The notes beneath the pieces are model-generated. The model ran no database searches and was not told where the DNA came from. It saw only the letters and a list, made by a program, of their open reading frames with translations. The position numbers and the translations under genes are program-made. This document shows, piece after piece, positions 1 to 8,083 of a stretch of 40,483 bases of DNA. Source of the stretch: an uncultured Fidelibacterota bacterium (GTDB taxonomy: Bacteria; Fidelibacterota; Marinisomatia; Marinisomatales; TCS55); the NCBI GenBank assembly GCA_913062595.1, contig CAJXWT010000010.1, positions 1 to 40,483 on the forward strand, read 5' to 3'. Position 1 is the first letter of the stretch, and each line of letters starts with the position of its first letter.

Positions 1-1
1 C

Positions 2-79
2 TCACAACAAAAATTTGTGAGTGATTTTGTAGACGCTTGGAACAAGGTGATGAATCTTGATCGTTTTGATCTAACTTAA
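2..79 (+). CDS. katG: Catalase-peroxidase KatG, C-terminal end only
   Basis: The first 25 codons of the window read in one frame to a TAA stop at 77-79. The translation ends in FVDAWNKVMNLDRFDLT, which closely matches the very conserved C-terminus of bacterial catalase-peroxidases (KatG; typical ending DFVxAWxKVMNLDRFDL). KatG is a heme enzyme that removes hydrogen peroxide. All catalytic parts lie outside the window, so only the tail can be judged, and whether the gene is intact is unknown. The gene is followed by a PerR/Fur-like palindrome. Confidence 0.85.
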   Translation, partial: SQQKFVSDFVDAWNKVMNLDRFDLT

Positions 80-117
80 TCGAAGTTGATGATGGAATTA
101 GACTAAAGTTTCTTTAT

Positions 118-143
118 GTATTGATTATAATAATTATCAATAC
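118..143. promoter_or_regulatory. PerR/Fur-like palindromic operator
   Basis: A 26-nt inverted repeat with arms GTATTGAT and ATCAATAC. Its core, TTATAATAATTATCA at 125-139, matches the published PerR box TTATAATNATTATAA at all but one defined position. PerR and Fur are metal-dependent repressors, and PerR commonly controls katG/katA. Here the site lies just after katG and about 45 nt before the predicted promoter of the next gene. It may therefore control that gene, or it may be a chance AT-rich palindrome. Confidence 0.45.
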
Positions 144-188
144 TCAGAACTGATTTCCTCAGAAATGCATTTATCATTAATTGAGGAT

Positions 189-216
189 TTGACTCTTTGA
201 TTTCATTTTTTATACA
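189..216 (+). promoter_or_regulatory. Predicted sigma70-type promoter
   Basis: TTGACT at 189-194 and TATACA at 211-216 are separated by 16 nt. Transcription would start near 223, leaving a short leader that contains the strong AGGAGGT ribosome binding site at 237-243 before the ATG at 248. Called by eye from consensus only. Confidence 0.4.
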
Positions 217-247
217 CCTTAATATCCAACAACTATAGGAGGTAATT

Positions 248-1030
248 ATGGAACTTATTCATCCATTATTTAAATGGTTGCATGTCATAGCAGGAATCAC
301 ATGGATCGGTTTGCTTTATTTTTTCAATTGGATTAACGGCCATTTTGTTGCCACACTAGATGGTGACACAAAAAAGAAAGTAGTCCCTGAACTAATGCCG
401 CGAGCTTTATACTGGTTTCGCTGGGGGGCTGCATGGACATGGGTTACAGGAGTAGTACTATTACTGGTAATTTTCTACCATGGAGGCATAACATTTGATG
501 AAGGCGATTGGGGTACAAATGCATATGTTATGATTGCCGTTACATTCCTGGCAGTATTTTTATATGATGCCCTGTATAAAAGTAATCTAGTAGCTAATGT
601 CAGGGTTGCGACTATCATCAGTTTTGTTCTTGTTGGAGTTGTAGTATACCTAATGAAAGAATGGGCTGGGTTTAGTTATCGCTCATTTAATATCCATCTT
701 GGTGTTTTATTTGGTACGAATATGGCCTTCAATGTTTGGTTTAGAATATGGCCGGCGCAGCAAAAAATCATAGCTGCGATCAAGAATGGAGATGCTCCTG
801 ATGGTGATTTGGTTGCATTAGCTGGCTTACGGTCAAAACACAATACATATATGTCCGTTCCGCTGATTTGGACCATGCACAATCAACACCATGCTGCAGG
901 TGTCCTCAGTGGTGGAAATTTTGGTGTTACCGATGCCACGAATTGGGTCCCTCTAATGGTTATGGTTGCATTGGGCTGGCATATTGTTTGGCAACTATAC
1001 AAAAAATCAGCTAAAGTGCAGGGCATGTAA
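248..1030 (+). CDS. PuuD-like (urate oxidase N-terminal type) integral membrane protein
   Basis: 260 residues with about seven hydrophobic segments. The N-terminal motif HPLFKWLHVIAGITWIGLLY and the downstream pattern of conserved His/Trp resemble the membrane domain of urate hydroxylase PuuD (Urate_ox_N family), in which conserved histidines are expected to bind heme. PuuD proteins usually continue into a periplasmic cytochrome c domain. This one stops after the last membrane helix and has no CxxCH motif, so it is a stand-alone membrane module and urate oxidation should not be assumed. The start is firm: AGGAGGT sits 4 nt before the ATG, a predicted promoter lies upstream, and an intrinsic terminator follows, so it appears monocistronic. 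The PerR-like palindrome upstream hints at redox or metal control. Confidence 0.75.
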   Translation: MELIHPLFKWLHVIAGITWIGLLYFFNWINGHFVATLDGDTKKKVVPELMPRALYWFRWGAAWTWVTGVVLLLVIFYHGGITFDEGDWGTNAYVMIAVTFLAVFLYDALYKSNLVANVRVATIISFVLVGVVVYLMKEWAGFSYRSFNIHLGVLFGTNMAFNVWFRIWPAQQKIIAAIKNGDAPDGDLVALAGLRSKHNTYMSVPLIWTMHNQHHAAGVLSGGNFGVTDATNWVPLMVMVALGWHIVWQLYKKSAKVQGM

Positions 1031-1053
1031 ATTTTTTGATTAATTATTTTATT

Positions 1054-1090
1054 AAGCCCCTGGATCAATTTCATCCAGGGGCTTTTTTTT
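1054..1090 (+). terminator. Intrinsic terminator after the PuuD-like gene
   Basis: A perfect 11-bp stem (AGCCCCTGGAT at 1055-1065 pairs with ATCCAGGGGCT at 1073-1083) with a 7-nt loop is followed by a run of eight T to 1090. It lies 24 nt after the stop codon of the preceding gene. Confidence 0.93.
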
Positions 1091-1164
1091 GATTAATATA
1101 GATTCTGCGGCAACCTATAGTTTCGTAAAATTCTGGCCAATTTCATTCGCCTAATATTTATTTC

Positions 1165-3453
1165 ATGAGATTATTATTTAAGAAATCCATCAACTTGATT
1201 CTTGATTATCCACGCTGGATTATAGCGGGAGTCAGTGTCATCACTCTAGTAATGCTGGTATTGGTAAACCAACTAAAGATGAATTTTTCCATTGAACAAC
1301 TTTTTGCTTTGAACGATCCAGCTGTAGATAGATACTTTGAGTTTCTCGAAGAATTTGAGCGGGAGGATAATCTCATATTATTGCTATATGAATGTGATGA
1401 TCCATTTTCATATCATAATTTGATATTAAATCAAAAATTAATCCAAAAATTTGAATCCATAATTGGTGTTCATAAAGTAACAAGTTTATCCAATTTGGAA
1501 ATATTCACCGCAGGAGATGATGAATTATTACGGCCAGTTTACCCCTATATTCCGCAATCCACTGATTCTCTTCAAAAAGCAAAAAATCGAATATTATCTT
1601 CTCCCCTGGTCCAACAAACGTTGATATCAAATGATGGGTCATTGGCATCTATTGCCATCGAGTTAGATGATGTATTTAATAATCATCATTTACGCGAAAA
1701 AATAATTAATGAGATTGATATAAAGCAAAATACTGTTGATTGGACCTGGCATCAAGCTGGAATACCTATTCTTAGGACAAGATATGTACAATTAATGGTA
1801 AGTGACACCATTCGTTTTTTAATTCCAGTTGCTCTAATGATTATTTTTCTTTTTACAGTAATATTTCGCTCTTGGCCCGCATTAATCATACCCATGTCAA
1901 TCATAATAATGGTTGTAATCTGGACTATGGGTTTGATGGCAGCATTAAATATTGACTTCAATATCATGACCTATATTATACCAACACTGCTATTTATTAT
2001 TGGTATCGGTGATTCAATACATTTCCTCGTAAAGTATTATGGTACGCTAGCTGTGGTGAAGGACAAACGTGAAGCATTGTATCAGACCATAGAAAAAATT
2101 GGGACAGCCATTTTTCTCACGTCCATTACAACAAGCATAGGGTTCGGATCTTTGCTGCGATCAAATATACTCATTGTAAGACAATTTGGCACTATGACTG
2201 CAGCTGGTGTCATGTTTGCCTTTATTCTTACAATAACGTTTTTACCGGCAATGATAATGCTACTTAAACAAACACCGGCGAAAAAATTAAAATCCTATAC
2301 AGTGGGATTTCGAATAAAATTACTGAATAAATTAGTTAAAATTGTGAGAGTATATCCAAAACAGATAATTATTTTCACTCTTGTAGTTATTGTAATCTGT
2401 ATCCTTGGTTCGTTTCAGATAAATCCTCATAATTCTTTAATGGACGACCTTAAACCGGGAACGACTCTTTATGATGACATGATGCTTGCAGAAGAAAAAA
2501 TGGGATCGATATTGCCATTGGAAATCATTGTCAGTATAAAAGAATTCAATTCAGCAGAGATAGGGGATATTAAAGATCCCGAATTTCTACGCAATTTGGA
2601 TCTTCTCCAGCAATATGTGTCCAGCATTGATGATGTAGGAAAAATGGTATCTATGACTGATTATATTAAAGAATTTAACCGGGCTATGAATGATGGCAAT
2701 AATGAGTTTTACCGTATTCCTCAGTCTCGGTCTGCAATTGCTCAGACCATCTTGATTTATGGAGATGAGTTTAATTCATTGGTCAATTTTGATTATACGA
2801 AGGCACGAATTTCTGGACGGGTGAAGGATATAGATTCCCGACGTGCAGCAGAAATAAAAAATAATATCAATAATTATATAATGATACATATGCCGGATTA
2901 TATGGATATCGAAATAACGGGCACCACTTTTTTAGCCCTTGCGACGAATGATCAACTTGTGCACAATCTAACGACAAGTTTTATGGCAGCGTTTGTATTG
3001 ATCACAATCGTGATGATCTTCCTTTTTCGGTCTGTACCTATTACTTTAATTTCCATTATTCCCAATATTATACCGATGCTCGCAATGGCGGCGATAATGG
3101 GGTATTTTGATATTCTGCTCAGACCGCCAACAGCAATGACCTTTGCTGTTGCATTTGGCATAGCTGTAGATGATACCATTCATTTCCTTATTCGGTATAG
3201 AATGGAACTACCCGCATTAGGCTGGCATTATCGGGATGCAAATGATAAAACCATTATGACCACCGGGTTGGCAATGATGACGACTACTGGAATCCTGGTT
3301 GCTGGATTTTTAGTTTTAATATTTTCCAGTTTTAGACCAACAGCTGATTTTGGATTACTTGCTGCCGCTACAATTTTTGTGGCGCTAATTTGCGATTTAA
3401 CCTTTTTACCGGCATTATTGGGCTTGATTAAACCAAAAATAAGAGAAGATTAA
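1165..3453 (+). CDS. RND superfamily exporter (MMPL type)
   Basis: 762 residues with the duplicated architecture of MMPL/RND transporters: one membrane helix (about 16-36), a periplasmic loop, a five- to six-helix block (about 210-370), then a second copy (helix about 395-415, loop, helices about 620-760). Each block carries the characteristic charged helix motif, GIGDSIHFL near 280 and GIAVDDTIHFL near 665, where the acidic residues are expected to relay protons. Members export lipids, hopanoids or hydrophobic compounds with the proton-motive force; the substrate here cannot be read from sequence. The ATG at 1165 has no clear Shine-Dalgarno sequence. No membrane-fusion or outer-membrane partner is adjacent. 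The next gene is a secreted peptidase, with no obvious functional link. Confidence 0.88.
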   Translation: MRLLFKKSINLILDYPRWIIAGVSVITLVMLVLVNQLKMNFSIEQLFALNDPAVDRYFEFLEEFEREDNLILLLYECDDPFSYHNLILNQKLIQKFESIIGVHKVTSLSNLEIFTAGDDELLRPVYPYIPQSTDSLQKAKNRILSSPLVQQTLISNDGSLASIAIELDDVFNNHHLREKIINEIDIKQNTVDWTWHQAGIPILRTRYVQLMVSDTIRFLIPVALMIIFLFTVIFRSWPALIIPMSIIIMVVIWTMGLMAALNIDFNIMTYIIPTLLFIIGIGDSIHFLVKYYGTLAVVKDKREALYQTIEKIGTAIFLTSITTSIGFGSLLRSNILIVRQFGTMTAAGVMFAFILTITFLPAMIMLLKQTPAKKLKSYTVGFRIKLLNKLVKIVRVYPKQIIIFTLVVIVICILGSFQINPHNSLMDDLKPGTTLYDDMMLAEEKMGSILPLEIIVSIKEFNSAEIGDIKDPEFLRNLDLLQQYVSSIDDVGKMVSMTDYIKEFNRAMNDGNNEFYRIPQSRSAIAQTILIYGDEFNSLVNFDYTKARISGRVKDIDSRRAAEIKNNINNYIMIHMPDYMDIEITGTTFLALATNDQLVHNLTTSFMAAFVLITIVMIFLFRSVPITLISIIPNIIPMLAMAAIMGYFDILLRPPTAMTFAVAFGIAVDDTIHFLIRYRMELPALGWHYRDANDKTIMTTGLAMMTTTGILVAGFLVLIFSSFRPTADFGLLAAATIFVALICDLTFLPALLGLIKPKIRED

Positions 3454-3483
3454 TTTCTACATTAACTGAATAGGGATAGAGTA

Positions 3484-6408
3484 ATAAAGGTAAAAACTAC
3501 ATTTATTTTATTATTATTTCAGTTTCTCTATGGAAATGGGAATCAATATTTCCAACAAATGGTAAAATATGAAATTGATGTTACGCTAAATGATACTGCG
3601 CACACTCTTTCTGCCTATGAAAGGTTGGAATACACAAATAATTCCCCAGATACACTTGAGTTTATTTGGTTTCATTTATGGCCCAATGCCTATAAAAATG
3701 ATTCCACGGCATTTGCTAAGCAACAAATAAAGAGTGGCAGAAGGCGGTTTATAGATTCTGATGAGGAAGACCGCGGTTTTATTGATAGTCTTAATTTTCT
3801 TGTTGATGGAATCGAAGCAAAGTGGGAAAACCATGCCAACTGGATTGACGTTGCAAAAATTATGCTGCCCAACCTTTTACTTCCTGGTAAGTCTGTAATA
3901 ATTGAAACCCCATTTTTTATAAAATTACCGTTGGTATTTTCTCGTTTAGGTCATTCAGGAAAGCATTATGAGGTAACACAATGGTATCCGAAACCTGCTG
4001 TTTATGATCATAAAGGCTGGCATCCAATGGCCTACCTCAATATGGGTGAATTCTATAGCGAATTTGGGACTTTTGATGTGAAAATTACTTTGCCAAAGGA
4101 TTACCGTTTGATGGCTACAGGTGATTTGGTGAATGGGGAAGATGAAATACATTGGCTCGATTCTCTTGCAGCTCAAAGTGACTCACTTCATGCCCTGCCA
4201 AAAAAGGAATTGAAGAAAAAATTGAAATTGATGAAAAAGAATGCAGAAAAAGCAGAAACGGTAGATTCATCAGCAATTGAAATGAAAACATTGCATTTTC
4301 ATCAGGAAAATGTCCATGACTTTGCGTGGTTTGCTGATAAGAATTGGATCGTGCGTAAAGGAGAACTACTTCTTTCTGATTCTACTCGAAATATATCTTT
4401 ATGGAGTTTCTACCTACCAAAAAATGCAGAATTATGGGAAAATTCAATAGAGTATCTGCATGATTCAGGATACTGGTATAGCAAATTCTACGGTGATTAT
4501 CCTTACAATCACATAACTGCTGTGGATGGCGATATGTCTGCTGGCGGGGGAATGGAATACCCAAACATAACAGTAATCTCTAGAAGTGGTTCAAAAGATT
4601 TATTAGAATATGTAATCATGCATGAAGTGGGACATAACTGGTTTTATGGCATATTGGGCTCTAATGAGCGTGACCATACATGGATGGATGAAGGATTAAA
4701 CGAATATAGTAATATTCGTTATTGGCAAAAAAAATACAAAGGTAGAAATGAGCAGATTATTGTTCAGGAATTTGTTCAGAATAAATTGGGGATTGCAAAA
4801 AATTTATCGATGAACTGGTTCACATATGCGGGTTATGCCAACAGCGGTAAGAGTAGAGATGCCCAGCCATTGAATCTAACTGCTGAAAAATATACTGGCG
4901 GTAATTACGGCCAGCACTATTCAAAGACGGCTGTATTTATGCGTTACCTGCAGCATTATCTGGGTGAAGATAAAATGGATGAAATATTACAGGAATTCTA
5001 CCGGCAGTGGGAATTTCGTCACCCTTATCCAGAAGACTTAGAAGCCGTATTTTCTGCGCACCTTCAAGAAGATCTGGACTGGTTTTTTGATAATGTTTTT
5101 GAAAAAACAACCTATGTAGATTACGGAATTAAAAAAACCGATGATCGTTTTGTTTTGCATAATTATGGGACATTCACCTGTCCAGTTGAAGTTGCTTTTT
5201 ATAACGGCTCTGGTCAAGAGATTCAACGGGATTGGCATCATAAAATAGAAAATAAAATGAATTTAAGTCTGCCATCAGGTACAGCCAGTGCCCGAATCGA
5301 CCCAGATCACCATATGCCAGATGTTAACCGCAGTAATAATGGAACAGAAAAAAGCATTAACCTAAATTTTGTTTGGGATCAACCAACCTACTTCAACCAT
5401 GATGTAAATATTGTTCCTTGGTTTTTTTCCTATAATTACTACAACGGGTTTACTCCCGGATTAACAATTTTTTCAGGTTTTGCTCCTGGTTATGATGGCA
5501 GTGGAAATGGTTTATCACTGCTTTATGATTTTAAGCATAAGAAACCGGTTGGTGGTTTTTCAATTACACGCCCAATACAATCAATCAGTTTATTTCATGC
5601 AAGTTCTTTGAATATAAAATTGGATCGTGGATCTGGCAGGACCGGGTTTAATGCGAGGATAACTGGTACAATCAAAGAACCACATGTAGAAAGTCCAGTT
5701 ACCAGGATAAATGCAAATCTTTTCTATCATTATCTTGATTCAACTGCTCTTGATCCAGTGTTATATGATGGGGGTAAATTTTTTATAACGTCACTGAGTT
5801 ACAGTAAGAATTGGGAATTAAATATTGATTCAAAATTAGCGTTCCGGGTAGGGATCAAAATGGGAAAAGAATTTGCCCGAAGTTATCTATCGAGTGATGT
5901 AAAGCATCGATTTACAAAGAATATATCCACAAATATTCGATATTTTATAAGTGGGTATATACATACTAGAGATTTGCCTGCTCAATACCGAACCTATTTA
6001 AGTGGTTCTATAGATCCTGATTTCGAACAAAATATTCTTGATCGAATAGGGAATAGCGAAGCGCTCCAAGTATTATCCCACATTTATTATGATGGCGGTC
6101 CAGGTTTGCATGGACTTGTACTCGATAAAGATGGTAGACCGTTGGCAACCGAAAAAATGGCTTGGTCGTTACATATAAATCAAGAATTACCCTATATTCC
6201 AGGAAATATATTCTTTGATATTGGTGGTATTACGGAGAAGAAAAATCCTTTTATTGTGTCTGGTTTACATTTTGGCCCGTTATTGATACCTTTTTACCAA
6301 AGCTGGGAAATAAAACATAAAATACCCAATAATGGTGAGTGGTTATTGGATAGAATACGTCTGGTTTTTGATATGTCACTACCAGGAATAAATTTTTATA
6401 ATTTATAA
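3484..6408 (+). CDS. Secreted M1-family-like zinc metallopeptidase with long C-terminal region
   Basis: A gluzincin aminopeptidase-type protein. Numbered from the ATG at 3559, it has HEVGH at 355-359, the third zinc ligand Glu378 (HExxH-x18-E, in WMDEGLNEY), and GGGMEYP with Glu333 at the place of the M1 GxMEN exopeptidase motif. M1 enzymes use zinc to hydrolyse peptides. The region after about residue 560 is rich in aromatic, alternating beta-like segments and resembles no domain I can name. The ATG at 3559 falls inside the conserved N-terminal strand. The same frame stays open upstream and encodes KTTFILLLFQFLYGN, a plausible signal peptide, with no ATG, GTG or TTG. ATA at 3484, preceded by AGGGATAGAG, is my preferred start; ATG 3559 is the nearest standard codon. 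Likely periplasmic or surface-located. Confidence 0.85.
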   Translation: MKVKTTFILLLFQFLYGNGNQYFQQMVKYEIDVTLNDTAHTLSAYERLEYTNNSPDTLEFIWFHLWPNAYKNDSTAFAKQQIKSGRRRFIDSDEEDRGFIDSLNFLVDGIEAKWENHANWIDVAKIMLPNLLLPGKSVIIETPFFIKLPLVFSRLGHSGKHYEVTQWYPKPAVYDHKGWHPMAYLNMGEFYSEFGTFDVKITLPKDYRLMATGDLVNGEDEIHWLDSLAAQSDSLHALPKKELKKKLKLMKKNAEKAETVDSSAIEMKTLHFHQENVHDFAWFADKNWIVRKGELLLSDSTRNISLWSFYLPKNAELWENSIEYLHDSGYWYSKFYGDYPYNHITAVDGDMSAGGGMEYPNITVISRSGSKDLLEYVIMHEVGHNWFYGILGSNERDHTWMDEGLNEYSNIRYWQKKYKGRNEQIIVQEFVQNKLGIAKNLSMNWFTYAGYANSGKSRDAQPLNLTAEKYTGGNYGQHYSKTAVFMRYLQHYLGEDKMDEILQEFYRQWEFRHPYPEDLEAVFSAHLQEDLDWFFDNVFEKTTYVDYGIKKTDDRFVLHNYGTFTCPVEVAFYNGSGQEIQRDWHHKIENKMNLSLPSGTASARIDPDHHMPDVNRSNNGTEKSINLNFVWDQPTYFNHDVNIVPWFFSYNYYNGFTPGLTIFSGFAPGYDGSGNGLSLLYDFKHKKPVGGFSITRPIQSISLFHASSLNIKLDRGSGRTGFNARITGTIKEPHVESPVTRINANLFYHYLDSTALDPVLYDGGKFFITSLSYSKNWELNIDSKLAFRVGIKMGKEFARSYLSSDVKHRFTKNISTNIRYFISGYIHTRDLPAQYRTYLSGSIDPDFEQNILDRIGNSEALQVLSHIYYDGGPGLHGLVLDKDGRPLATEKMAWSLHINQELPYIPGNIFFDIGGITEKKNPFIVSGLHFGPLLIPFYQSWEIKHKIPNNGEWLLDRIRLVFDMSLPGINFYNL

Positions 6409-6506
6409 AAACCAAGGTTCATTTTTTTTACAACAAATTAAGCGTAAATTCTACCCGTACTTCCTGATAATCCGGGAACATTTCAAAGTGGGGGACAATC
6501 AATCTT

Positions 6507-6935
6507 ATGAAATGGGATAAAAAAACCTTTATGGCTGATATGCGTGAAAAGTGCAGCCGTGAAGTAGCAACAATTGGCAACAATATCTGTCAATTCTCAG
6601 AAAAACATGCAGCAGATATTTCTTGGGGTCGTGGGAATGATCATGGAACATTGACCTACCGCTGCGATTCTGATTTTGGCTTACTGCCTCTATTCCATAT
6701 GACCAGCGAAGGTCAATTAAATTTGCAGATTAACTTCCTGCGCAGCAAGAATGTTACTAAACAGGTTCTGAGGGATATTACTGTAAAACTTGAATCGATA
6801 TTTCTTGTTGAATTCGATGAAGAAATGTATCCTACGGACACATTCGAGCCAATGAACGAATTATTCCATACATCCAATCAGGTAGAGAAATTTCTAAAGA
6901 CAATCGAAGGTTGTACATACAGATTGAAACAATAA
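6507..6935 (+). CDS. Hypothetical protein, 142 aa, soluble
   Basis: I do not recognise a named family with confidence. The protein is soluble with mixed alpha/beta character and no signal peptide. The stretch ISWGRGNDHGTLTYR followed by QLNLQINFL recalls a small alpha/beta module found at the C-terminus of some restriction/nuclease-like DUF proteins (a WGxGxxxGxf strand followed by a strand-rich segment), but this resemblance is weak and from memory. The ATG at 6507 is preceded by GGGGGA about 13 nt upstream. The gene is closed by its own terminator and separated by about 100 nt from the peptidase gene, so it is probably transcribed alone. Confidence 0.7.
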   Translation: MKWDKKTFMADMREKCSREVATIGNNICQFSEKHAADISWGRGNDHGTLTYRCDSDFGLLPLFHMTSEGQLNLQINFLRSKNVTKQVLRDITVKLESIFLVEFDEEMYPTDTFEPMNELFHTSNQVEKFLKTIEGCTYRLKQ

Positions 6936-6960
6936 AAACTATAACTAGATATAAACCAAT

Positions 6961-6992
6961 AGCCCTGCAAAATATATCGCAGGGTTTTTTTT
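6961..6992 (+). terminator. Intrinsic terminator after the 142-aa gene
   Basis: A 6-bp GC-rich stem (CCCTGC at 6963-6968 with GCAGGG at 6979-6984), extendable by a G-T and an A-T pair, has a loop of about 10 nt and a run of eight T (6985-6992). Confidence 0.85.
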
Positions 6993-7016
6993 AATTCTGT
7001 TTTTAGAGGGCATTAA

Positions 7017-7214
7017 GTGGGTTTCTCACTATTATTGTTTTCATTAATATTATTCTTAATCGTCATATTAGCTGTATTTATTGGCAGGCAGAAAAGTAAT
7101 GACGATCCTTATGAAGATTTATCAATTGATGAATGGAATTGCCCGGAGTGCGGATTTCTTGTACAGGCAGGCGACGAATGTATCTACTGTGGTTATACCA
7201 AAGATAAACAATGA
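7017..7214 (+). CDS. Small membrane-anchored zinc-ribbon protein
   Basis: 65 residues: one N-terminal membrane helix (about 3-23), an acidic linker, then a rubredoxin-like zinc ribbon with CPEC and CIYC, spaced as expected for four cysteine ligands. The GTG start at 7017 is supported by a GAGGG ribosome binding site about 7 nt upstream. The stop overlaps the start of the following glycosyltransferase gene by 4 nt (ATGA), which indicates translational coupling. The ribbon would face the cytoplasm or periplasm depending on topology, which cannot be decided here. Function unknown. Confidence 0.75.
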   Translation: MGFSLLLFSLILFLIVILAVFIGRQKSNDDPYEDLSIDEWNCPECGFLVQAGDECIYCGYTKDKQ

Positions 7215-8056
7215 CCAATACGAATAATTCTATTAGCGTTATTATACCGGTTTACAATAGATGTCGCCTAATTGACCGGGCCATCAAATCTGTATTGGGA
7301 CAGACAATACCCCCTGATGAAATCATTGTAATAGATGACGGTTCTACTGATGGAACGGACGAGGTTATCAAAAATAGCTATCCAGATGTAATCTTATTAA
7401 AACAGGAGAATAGAGGTGTCAGCTGCGCACGAAATAACGGGATTAAAAATGCAAAGGGTACCTGGGTGGCCTTATTGGATTCAGACGATGAATGGCTACC
7501 GGTAAAACTTGAAAAACAATTACTGGCTCTCCAGGAGAATTCGAGTAATAAAATTTGCCACACGGATGAGATCTGGATACGGAATGGCGTACACGTCAAC
7601 CCCATGAAAAAGCACCGCAAATATGGTGGGAACATCTATAAATATTGTTTACCGCTATGCGTTATATCGCCTTCATCAATAATTATACATAAAGAAATTT
7701 TTAAAGATATTGGACTCTTCGATGAAAATATCCCTGTTTGTGAAGATTATGATTTGTGGTTACGCATATGTTCACGATACCCTGTACTTTATTTACAGGA
7801 TAAATTGATCAAAAAATATGGCGGGCACGATGACCAATTATCGCGGCAATACTGGGGGATGGATCGGTTTCGCATTCGAGCGTTAGAAAAAATGATCAAT
7901 GATCCAGTTTTATCAGAAAAAGACCGCATGGCAACGGTAGCAACAGCCATTAATAAAGCAAGAATACTGAAAAAAGGCCTTATGAAACATGGCCGCGAAA
8001 AAGAAGCGGAGAAGATGATGAAAAAGTTAGCAGAATTAGAGAACTCATATGATTAA
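7211..8056 (+). CDS. Family 2 glycosyltransferase
   Basis: 281 residues with a GT-A fold. The start SVIIPVYNR is the classic nucleotide-sugar binding strand, followed by IVIDDGSTDGT (about 39-49), the ENRGVSCARNNGI segment, and the metal-binding DxD region DSDDEW at 90-95. The CEDYDLWLRI segment further on is typical of the acceptor side of these enzymes. Family 2 enzymes transfer a sugar from a nucleotide donor during polysaccharide or glycoconjugate synthesis; neither donor nor acceptor can be told here. It starts inside the stop of the zinc-ribbon gene (4-nt overlap). No other polysaccharide genes are adjacent. Confidence 0.92.
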   Translation: MTNTNNSISVIIPVYNRCRLIDRAIKSVLGQTIPPDEIIVIDDGSTDGTDEVIKNSYPDVILLKQENRGVSCARNNGIKNAKGTWVALLDSDDEWLPVKLEKQLLALQENSSNKICHTDEIWIRNGVHVNPMKKHRKYGGNIYKYCLPLCVISPSSIIIHKEIFKDIGLFDENIPVCEDYDLWLRICSRYPVLYLQDKLIKKYGGHDDQLSRQYWGMDRFRIRALEKMINDPVLSEKDRMATVATAINKARILKKGLMKHGREKEAEKMMKKLAELENSYD

Positions 8057-8083
8057 TGTCCCCAATGAATTCTTCCTGAATAT

